NCBI GenBank assembly: GCA_045533895.1 | Contig: JAZSIT010000124.1 | Span: 1-9,456, forward strand | Direction: 5' to 3' | DNA length: 9,456 nucleotides | Origin: SFLA01 sp045533895 | Lineage (GTDB): Bacteria; Bacillota; Clostridia; Oscillospirales; CAG-382 | Shown here: piece after piece, positions 4,519 through 9,456 of the stretch | Layout of the letters: every line of letters begins with the position of its first letter | Numbering within the stretch: the stretch's first letter is position 1 | Made by a program: the position numbers and the translations under genes | Notes under the pieces: generated by a model | The model's input: the letters and a program-made list of their open reading frames with translations, nothing else | Databases searched by the model: none | What the model was told of the DNA's origin: nothing

Positions 4519-5883
4519 ATGTTCAAGGATAATTTTATGTGGGGCGCCGCTACCGCCTCCTACCAGATAGAGGGCGCGGCTCACGAGGACGGCAGAGGTC
4601 TTTCTGTGTGGGACGTTTTCTGCGAAGACGGCAAGGTTTATGGGGGACACACGGGAGATACCGCATGCGACCATTACCACAAGTTTGCCGAGGACGTTGC
4701 TCTTATGAAGGAGTTGGGAATAAATTCGTACCGTTTTTCCCTTTCCTGGAGCCGTATCATACCCAACGGAACGGGTGAAATAAACCAAAAAGGTATAGAC
4801 TTTTATAACGCCCTTATAGATGAGCTTATTAAAAACAGAATAACACCCATAATCACTCTTTTTCATTGGGATTACCCCTATGAGCTTGAAAAAAAGGGAG
4901 GATGGAGAAATTCCGAAAGCTCGGAATGGTTTGCGAATTATTCCGAGGTAGTGTTCAAAAGCTTTTCCGACAGAGTAAAATATTTCGTTACGATAAACGA
5001 GCCTCAGTGCTTTATCGGTCAGGGATATTCGCTGGGCATACATGCACCGGGACTAAGATGCTCCGATAAAGACGTGGTTTTAATGGCGCACAACGTTATG
5101 CTTGCCCACGGCAAAGCGGTTAAAAAGATACGTCAGATCGCACCCGATTGTAAAATAGGATACGCCCCCACGGGAGGCGTATCAATACCTGCTACGGACA
5201 GTAAGGAGGATATTGAAGCGGCGCGCACAAGCTTTTTCGATATTGATCTGAACAACTGGACCTGGAACGTTTCCTGGTGGAGCGATCCCATCATGTTAGG
5301 CAGATATCCCGAGGAGACTGCGGCGTTCAAAAAGTTAGGTAAGTATCTGCCCGAAGGGTATGAGGAAGACCTGAAGATCATAAGCGAGCCTATTGATTTT
5401 TATTGCCAGAACATTTATAACGGCGCTCGCTTCCGTGCAGGCAAAAACGGTCCCCAATGGGTGCCGAATTCCATAAATATGCCCGTCACTAACTGTAATT
5501 GGCCCGTTGTGCCCGAATCCCTTTATTGGGGTCCCAAATTCCTTTATGAGCGTTATAAGAAGCCCATAATGATTACAGAAAACGGCATGGCAGGATATGA
5601 TGGGGTTTCCCTTGACGGCAAGATCCACGATGGAGACAGAATCGACTTTATAAACAAATATCTCCTTGAGCTGGAGCGTGCAATAGACGATGGAATTGAA
5701 ATCGACGGATATATGTATTGGTCTTTAATGGATAATTTCGAGTGGGCAAAAGGATATTCCGTGCGGTTCGGACTTATTCATATTGATTACATTACCCAGA
5801 AGCGAACTCCCAAGGATTCCTTTTACTGGTATCGGGACGTAATAAAATCAGGCGGAAAGGCTCTTCATTCCCAATCAAAATAA
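4519..5883 (+). CDS. Glycoside hydrolase family 1 beta-glucosidase
   Basis: This 454-residue cytoplasmic enzyme hydrolyses terminal beta-glucosides such as cellobiose or plant aryl-glucosides. It spans one full GH1 (beta/alpha)8 barrel with no signal peptide. The N-terminal family signature FMWGAATASYQIEGA is at 6-20. The acid/base is Glu161 in TINEP (158-162) and the nucleophile is Glu354 in ITENG (352-356). Sugar-binding residues expected in the family are present: Gln17, His116 (FHW), Asn160, Trp401 and Glu408-Trp409 (NFEW). The EW pair and the absence of the Ser/Lys/Tyr phosphate-binding set near residue 410-420 favour an unphosphorylated substrate over 6-phospho-beta-glucosides. No PTS or sugar ABC gene is adjacent. 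The length fits the family (440-480). The gene is monocistronic, with its own promoter and terminator, and diverges from the isomerase-VTT unit. Confidence 0.96.
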   Translation: MFKDNFMWGAATASYQIEGAAHEDGRGLSVWDVFCEDGKVYGGHTGDTACDHYHKFAEDVALMKELGINSYRFSLSWSRIIPNGTGEINQKGIDFYNALIDELIKNRITPIITLFHWDYPYELEKKGGWRNSESSEWFANYSEVVFKSFSDRVKYFVTINEPQCFIGQGYSLGIHAPGLRCSDKDVVLMAHNVMLAHGKAVKKIRQIAPDCKIGYAPTGGVSIPATDSKEDIEAARTSFFDIDLNNWTWNVSWWSDPIMLGRYPEETAAFKKLGKYLPEGYEEDLKIISEPIDFYCQNIYNGARFRAGKNGPQWVPNSINMPVTNCNWPVVPESLYWGPKFLYERYKKPIMITENGMAGYDGVSLDGKIHDGDRIDFINKYLLELERAIDDGIEIDGYMYWSLMDNFEWAKGYSVRFGLIHIDYITQKRTPKDSFYWYRDVIKSGGKALHSQSK

Positions 5884-5906
5884 TATATTTTGCAGTAAAA
5901 CAAAAC

Positions 5907-5934
5907 ATGCCCCGAGCTTTTTTGCTCGGGGCAT
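5907..5934. terminator. Bidirectional terminator between convergent genes
   Basis: A perfect 11-base-pair GC-rich stem (5907-5917 with 5924-5934) with a T6 loop lies between the beta-glucosidase stop and the DUF4097 stop. The tail is TTTCGTC on the plus strand and GTTTTGTTTT on the minus strand, so it can serve both converging transcripts. Confidence 0.82.
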
Positions 5935-5970
5935 TTCGTCTGTTCAAAAACTAACAGAACTATAAATGCT

Positions 5971-6936
5971 TTAAGAGATCACATCAATTATTATATCGCC
6001 CGTATCGGTGGTAATTTCGCATCTCCCGCCGGTCGTTTCCTTGGGATAGAATGCTTTGCCGGTGTCTGTATTGACAATAAAAGCTTTGCCCGAAAGCAGG
6101 CTTCCTCTCACGTCGCCCGTATCGGTTTTGATATGAATTTCTGCGGCATCCGAGTCGCCAAGCTCTACGTCTCCCGTACTTCTCTCAATGTCAAACCTTT
6201 CCTGTGCGATAACGCGGGTCAAGGAAATAGTACCGGTGCTTCCGCTGGAAATTACGCTTTTGCACTCAACGTCCGTCATACCCGTGTAACCCGTTGATAC
6301 GTCTATCTTGACGTCGCCCTTACAGATCACATCGAAAACCTTAACTCTGCCTGTGGAAACCGAAAGGTCAAGAGCGCCTGCGGATATGTTTCCTATACGG
6401 ATATCTCCCGTGCTTGCTTTGATCTTAATTATATCAGAAGCGGATGCGCGAAACTCAACGTCGCCTGTACTTAATGAAATATCAACGTCCTTAAAACTAA
6501 AATCCTTCGGTATATCGATATCTCCGGTGCTAGCTCTCACCGACAGCGCGCCGTACTTGCCCTGCGGAATGCATACCGTTATTTTCGGCGTACCGAAATT
6601 GATACCGACATACTCATACCATTTTCTCGTATCGTCTACCTCGATAACAAGTGTGCCATCCTGCACCGTAACTCGGTGCTTCACGTTATTTTGCTCTAAG
6701 CAGACAACCGAAGTTTTTGAGCTCTCGCCTGCCACAAGCACAACGTCGGCAGTATCGGTTATTATGGATATGTTTTTATAACCTTCATTAATCTCGTAAT
6801 GGTTGGTTTCATACTTTACAGTTGATATTTTTGTAAAATCCCATTTAAGCATTATCATAACGCCGACGAAAGCAACACTTCCGATAAGGACAAGGGAAGC
6901 TGCTATAATGAGCCATATTTTTGTATGCTTTTTCAT
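5971..6936 (-). CDS. Membrane-anchored DUF4097 repeat protein (beta-helix, ten STGD-type repeats)
   Basis: This 321-residue protein has a basic N-terminus (MKKHTK) and one hydrophobic anchor at about 7-30; the rest should lie outside the membrane. From about residue 125 to the end it has ten repeats marked by (S/D)TG, with the Thr at 137, 157, 176, 195, 215, 234, 254, 273, 292 and 312, i.e. spaced 19 or 20 residues. The first seven are STG and the last three DTG. This is the pattern of DUF4097 (putative adhesin) proteins, expected to form a right-handed beta-helix. The start at 6936 is fixed by AAGGAGG 7 bases upstream; a longer frame upstream lacks this. ATG overlaps the DUF1700 stop (TAATG), so the two are translationally coupled. 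It is the third gene of the padR operon. Its role is unknown; envelope-stress sensing or surface binding are guesses from context. Confidence 0.93.
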   Translation of the reverse strand: MKKHTKIWLIIAASLVLIGSVAFVGVMIMLKWDFTKISTVKYETNHYEINEGYKNISIITDTADVVLVAGESSKTSVVCLEQNNVKHRVTVQDGTLVIEVDDTRKWYEYVGINFGTPKITVCIPQGKYGALSVRASTGDIDIPKDFSFKDVDISLSTGDVEFRASASDIIKIKASTGDIRIGNISAGALDLSVSTGRVKVFDVICKGDVKIDVSTGYTGMTDVECKSVISSGSTGTISLTRVIAQERFDIERSTGDVELGDSDAAEIHIKTDTGDVRGSLLSGKAFIVNTDTGKAFYPKETTGGRCEITTDTGDIIIDVIS

Positions 6937-7535
6937 TACGAAACCTCCTTCTTGATAAAGCAATTCTTGATCCATATTGCCGTTTTCTTTGTGAGTACCA
7001 CTGCGCCCTTTGTTACCGCCTTGCAGGCGAAAAACGCAAATACGGCAAGTCCTGCGCAGGCGATTCCTGCGCCAACCATAGCAATTCCGGAAAGGGCGTT
7101 ACCGCCAACGGCAAAGCCGATGCCTGCCGCGACACCGGCGACAGAACAAGCGGCAAGTGAAGCAAATACTGCCCACAAGGAAATGATCACAGCCCACAAC
7201 GAAACGTAAAGTGACAGAATTACGGCAAACGCGGCAACACCCAAAGAAAGCCATATTGGCGAGCCGAGCGCCAAAAGCACCGCTTCCCACGCCTTTAACC
7301 GTCTTTTGGGTTTGATTCTTTCCTTTGCGATTTTGGCAAGAGGAATATCCGCTATTACTTGTGCGACAATTTCATCAACATTTCCTATTGCCGAAACCGC
7401 GTCTTCCTCCGAAAGACCTTCTTCCATTCGGTCATCTATCATTTCGCTGTAAAAAGTTAAACGCTCTTCAATATCGTCCTGCGGCAATCCCGATAAACCT
7501 TTGCGAAGCCGAGCAAGAAACTCTTGTTTACTCAT
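6936..7535 (-). CDS. DUF1700 (HAAS) family membrane protein
   Basis: The 199 residues start with the cytoplasmic HAAS-type helical domain (about 1-65: KQEFLARLRKGLSGLP, then EERLTFYSEMIDDRMEEGLSEEDAVSAIGNVDEI), which is the hallmark of DUF1700. A basic linker (KERIKPKRR, 71-79) leads to hydrophobic segments at about 85-108, 111-140 and 148-172, the last two rich in Gly and Ala, and a basic tail. In Firmicutes these proteins are typically encoded directly after a PadR regulator and before DUF4097 proteins, as here. The molecular role is not established; the HAAS domain has been proposed to pass signals between the membrane partner and other proteins. The ATG at 7535 has AAGGAGGA upstream and overlaps the padR stop by eight bases (ATGAGTAA), so it is coupled to padR. 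Confidence 0.93.
   Translation of the reverse strand: MSKQEFLARLRKGLSGLPQDDIEERLTFYSEMIDDRMEEGLSEEDAVSAIGNVDEIVAQVIADIPLAKIAKERIKPKRRLKAWEAVLLALGSPIWLSLGVAAFAVILSLYVSLWAVIISLWAVFASLAACSVAGVAAGIGFAVGGNALSGIAMVGAGIACAGLAVFAFFACKAVTKGAVVLTKKTAIWIKNCFIKKEVS
6944..6950 (-). promoter_or_regulatory. Ribosome binding site fixing the DUF4097 start
   Basis: AAGGAGG on the minus strand sits 7 bases before ATG at 6934-6936, inside the end of the DUF1700 gene. It decides the start of DUF4097 at the TAATG overlap rather than at the in-frame ATG 39 bases upstream. Confidence 0.8.
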
Positions 7536-7848
7536 TGCCTTTGTCCTCCTTGGTTACAAATTGATATATAGATAATATTTCCTTCCACTCATCCTTAAAG
7601 CACTTAATGCGCTTAAGTCCTTCATCGGTAATATGATAATATTTCCGAAGCCTGCCGCCATGCTCTGCAGTCCTTACCGTAAGCATATTTGCCGTTTCCA
7701 AACGTTTGAGAATGGTATATAATGTGGATTCGGAAAGCTCAATATACGGCTTCATATCTTTAATAATCTTATATCCGTATGAATCCTCGTCCTTTATCGC
7801 CGCCAATACACATACATCCAAAAGACCTCGTTTCAACTGAACGTCCAT
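7528..7848 (-). CDS. PadR family transcriptional regulator
   Basis: This 106-residue DNA-binding protein is a short (subfamily-2 size) PadR repressor: a winged helix at about 5-78 followed by a C-terminal helix for dimerisation. Visible family features are LKRGLLDVCVLAAI (5-18), DSYGYKI (22-28), SESTLYTILKRLE (39-51, recognition helix), and the wing GGRLRKYYHITDEG (64-77). The ATG at 7848 has AGGAGG 6 bases upstream. It is the first gene of the operon with DUF1700 and DUF4097, and probably represses its own promoter by binding the inverted repeats at 7851-7890. Relatives of this type often respond to envelope stress, antimicrobials or phenolics; the effector here is unknown. Confidence 0.95.
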   Translation of the reverse strand: MDVQLKRGLLDVCVLAAIKDEDSYGYKIIKDMKPYIELSESTLYTILKRLETANMLTVRTAEHGGRLRKYYHITDEGLKRIKCFKDEWKEILSIYQFVTKEDKGNE

Positions 7849-7850
7849 AC

Positions 7851-7890
7851 AATACCTCCTGTCGTGTAATACATCATATCACGAGGTATT
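7851..7890. promoter_or_regulatory. Nested inverted repeats, probable PadR operator
   Basis: Outer arms AATACCTC (7851-7858) and GAGGTATT (7883-7890) are perfect, and inner arms TCGTG (7862-7866) and CACGA (7880-7884) flank the -10 box. The dyad covers the -10, the start site and the ribosome site of padR. Autoregulation is the usual arrangement in this family; binding here is inferred. Confidence 0.6.
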
Positions 7891-7901
7891 GGCTTTGTCA
7901 A
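7873..7901 (-). promoter_or_regulatory. Promoter of the padR-DUF1700-DUF4097 operon
   Basis: On the minus strand, TTGACA (7896-7901), 17-base spacer, TATGAT (7873-7878), with TG one base before the -10. A small hairpin GGCTTT/AAAGCC (7903-7908 with 7912-7917) lies immediately upstream of the -35. Confidence 0.88.
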
Positions 7902-7966
7902 GGGCTTTCTAAAAGCCATCAAAGAAAAACCTTCACGAAACCCTGCCTCTATGACGTGGAGAACAC

Positions 7967-7995
7967 AAAAAAGGCTGCCTTGCAACAGCCTTTTT
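7967..7995 (-). terminator. Intrinsic terminator of the ABC transporter operon
   Basis: A 10-base-pair stem (7968-7977 with 7986-7995) with an 8-base loop; on the minus strand it ends in six T. It lies 248 bases after the permease stop and ahead of the padR promoter, so it separates the two minus-strand operons. It could also end a separate small RNA from the gap. Confidence 0.8.
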
Positions 7996-8243
7996 GAGTT
8001 TTATTATCGATTGTTCAAACAACCTTTATTGATACCGTTTGTCGAACACTTAACGCCGCCGCCGGCGTTAAGTAAGAGGAATACGCCCGTTTGCGGTGAC
8101 CGGAAAAAGATACCCCAAACAATTATACGTTCGTATTATCCATAAAGTATGGACTATAAGATTTTTTGTTGCCATGGCGCTGCCACGCTGACAAAAGTAT
8201 TATTAACATTTTGTTTTGCAAATTCAAGCGCTTCAAACAAAAT
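7996..8243. other. Gene-free stretch with three short hairpins
   Basis: No reading frame with a ribosome site is convincing here. Structure present: an 11-base-pair hairpin ACTTAACGCCG/CGGCGTTAAGT with a 4-base loop (8048-8073) and no T-tail on either strand; a small dyad ATACG/CGTAT (8125-8136); and TCCATA/TATGGA (8139-8153). A minus-strand TATAAT occurs at 8122-8127, but the -35 region is poor. The stretch is either the 3' untranslated region of the ABC operon or holds a small RNA ending at 7967. Confidence 0.5.
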
Positions 8244-9014
8244 TCATAACTGCTTCTTATTAAAAACCGGAATGCTGATTACAAAACAAATTACCCCTAT
8301 TGCAATCGCAATCATAAGCGATGGCATATATGTCTTTGTTTCTGCCAAGCCGTATATCAAAGAGTTTCCGTCTGTCAGGAAAGTGGGCAAATACCTGCTG
8401 CATTTGGGCAATAATCCGACCAAATAAGAAGCCAGTACCACGCCGCCGGTTCCCAAAAGTACACCCGTATTTGACTTAGCTGCCACAGAGAACAACACCA
8501 TCAGCGCAACAACCATCACACCGAACAGCCACCAGCACACCACAGAGAAAATGAGATTTTGTGCCACCGAATTATCCCAGAAGTATGTGTTATATCCATA
8601 GGTAATTCCGAAGCAAAGCCAATAACCAAGCGACCAAAGAACAGTAAGCACGACCGTTTTAGAAAGTATAACCTTATAGCGTTCAAGTCCCTTTGTCAAA
8701 GATAAGACCAGTGTGCCGGAAGTGTATTCTTTCGTGAATATACTGCTTTCCAGTAAAATGAATGCAATTAAGGCCATGGGGATATTCTTATAGAACTGCA
8801 CCCACGAGTCCATTGCGCTCACCTTTACATCTGTTACGATCATTCCGCTTTCGGCAAGGGAGTCAGCCATCGTTTCCACTAGCCACGGTGTTAATTTTGC
8901 TATTGCAGGGTTCATAATACCGAACAGAACAAATATAAGTCCGAGAATTATCAATCTACCGGAACGAAGCTGCTCTGTGAATTCTTTTTTTATAAAGGCA
9001 AACAGAGATCTCAT
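8244..9014 (-). CDS. ABC-2 type transporter permease
   Basis: This 256-residue inner-membrane protein is the channel subunit of an ABC exporter. Six hydrophobic segments are visible at about 20-38, 75-91, 117-140, 154-178, 184-204 and 232-250, with a long extracellular loop between the first two. After segment 2 the ESSIFTKEYTSGTLVLSLTKGLERYKVILSK stretch (89-119, shown here in part by ESSIF, SGTL and ILSK) is the typical ABC-2 coupling region. The start ATG at 9014 overlaps the ATPase stop as ATGA and has GGAGGTGA 7 bases upstream, a full 8-base match to the anti-Shine-Dalgarno. With the ATPase it forms a two-component exporter; lipid, peptide or antibiotic export are all possible and the sequence does not decide. 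Confidence 0.92.
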   Translation of the reverse strand: MRSLFAFIKKEFTEQLRSGRLIILGLIFVLFGIMNPAIAKLTPWLVETMADSLAESGMIVTDVKVSAMDSWVQFYKNIPMALIAFILLESSIFTKEYTSGTLVLSLTKGLERYKVILSKTVVLTVLWSLGYWLCFGITYGYNTYFWDNSVAQNLIFSVVCWWLFGVMVVALMVLFSVAAKSNTGVLLGTGGVVLASYLVGLLPKCSRYLPTFLTDGNSLIYGLAETKTYMPSLMIAIAIGVICFVISIPVFNKKQL

Positions 9015-9456
9015 TGCTGCGTCACCTCCATAAACAAAGATTCCAACGTAGGCTCCACTCGTTCAAATTTCAGCAAAGCGATATGCTGGTCTGATTCATA
9101 GCGCAGTACTTCAAACGCGCAGAGCACACTTTCACAAAAGGTAAGCTGATTACTGTCAATCTGCTTCAGTGAGGGAAAAGCTTGCATTAGTTTGCGCAAA
9201 TCAGCATCGTTCTCTGTTTCCAACAGATATTCCTCGCTGCGGTATCTTGTCTTAATATCGGATAGCTTTCCTTGCGTTTCAACCACTCCGTTATTCAGGA
9301 AAGCCACATCAGTACAGATGCGCTCCACGTCCGAAAGGATATGGGTAGAGAACAAAACTGTTGTCTGCTCTCTGACAGTTAAGAGAATATCCAGTATTTC
9401 CTTCCGTCCGACAGGATCGAGCGCGGAGGTGGGTTCATCGCAAATAAGCAGTTTTG
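9011..9456 (-). CDS. ABC transporter ATP-binding protein, C-terminal part (5' end beyond the window)
   Basis: The frame is open to the right edge, so about 147 C-terminal residues are seen and the Walker A, Q-loop and signature motif lie outside. Visible are Walker B with its catalytic Glu (LLICDEP, from base 9451), the D-loop SALD, and the H-loop histidine in FSTHILSDVERICTDVAFLNNG. After the nucleotide-binding fold comes a C-terminal extension of about 70 residues ending LESLFMEVTQQ, as in BcrA/YxlF-type exporters. It supplies ATP-driven force to the permease encoded next, with which it overlaps by 4 bases. A TTG at 9355 is only an internal codon, not the start. Confidence 0.93.
   Translation of the reverse strand, partial: KLLICDEPTSALDPVGRKEILDILLTVREQTTVLFSTHILSDVERICTDVAFLNNGVVETQGKLSDIKTRYRSEEYLLETENDADLRKLMQAFPSLKQIDSNQLTFCESVLCAFEVLRYESDQHIALLKFERVEPTLESLFMEVTQQ

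Noticed and set aside
4369..5043. Minus-strand frame of 224 codons inside the beta-glucosidase
   Set aside because: It is antisense to a fully convincing GH1 gene and shows no family features or ribosome site.
6308..6781. Plus-strand frame of 157 codons inside the DUF4097 gene
   Set aside because: It is the antisense shadow of the repeat-coding region; the repeats keep the opposite frame open.
8062..8166. Minus-strand 35-codon frame beginning at the ATG near 8175 (MATKNLIVHTLW)
   Set aside because: There is no ribosome site, it runs through hairpins, and it has no family resemblance.

Overview
The window looks like chromosomal DNA of a low-to-mid GC Firmicute, most likely an anaerobic gut Clostridia lineage (Oscillospirales or Christensenellales type). 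This rests on the strong AGGAGG-type ribosome sites, TTGACA/TATAAT promoters often with an extended -10 TG, intrinsic terminators with U-runs, and the gene families present (YitT, PadR-DUF1700-DUF4097, GH1 beta-glucosidase). The taxonomic call is inference; there is no marker gene that fixes it. The content is mostly ordinary housekeeping and accessory genes, and I do not see a clear new defence, mobile or biosynthetic system. No CRISPR array, transposase or prophage gene is visible.

Left part (1-2020, + strand): a tRNA-Val(UAC) gene with its own promoter and terminator, whose acceptor stem carries two mismatches; a compact array of three short hairpins built on the direct repeat GTATATCATC; an unrecognised 127-residue four-helix membrane protein; then a YitT-family membrane protein driven by a perfect consensus extended -10 promoter. 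The 341-base gap after yitT holds a terminator and a palindromic intergenic element.

Centre (1980-4520, - strand, then divergent): purC stands alone with its own promoter and terminator. Next to it is a two-gene unit, a sugar phosphate isomerase/epimerase-like TIM barrel followed by a TVP38/TMEM64 (VTT domain) membrane protein. The second start codon overlaps the first stop (ATGA), but the reading frame of the VTT gene is broken eight codons in and would be restored by losing one A from an A6 run. A 181-base divergent promoter region separates this pair from a complete GH1 beta-glucosidase on the + strand (4519-5883).

Right part (5907-9456, all - strand genes): a shared terminator separates the beta-glucosidase from a tightly overlapping three-gene operon, padR, then a DUF1700 (HAAS) membrane protein, then a DUF4097 membrane-anchored repeat protein with ten repeats of strict 19/20-residue period. 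Its promoter is strong and sits inside nested inverted repeats that look like an autoregulatory PadR operator. Upstream lies a 395-base stretch without a convincing gene (a terminator and several hairpins), then the end of an ABC exporter operon: an ABC-2 permease preceded by the C-terminal part of its ATPase, which runs off the right edge. The likely theme on the right is cell-envelope sensing and export, but the substrate cannot be read from the sequence.
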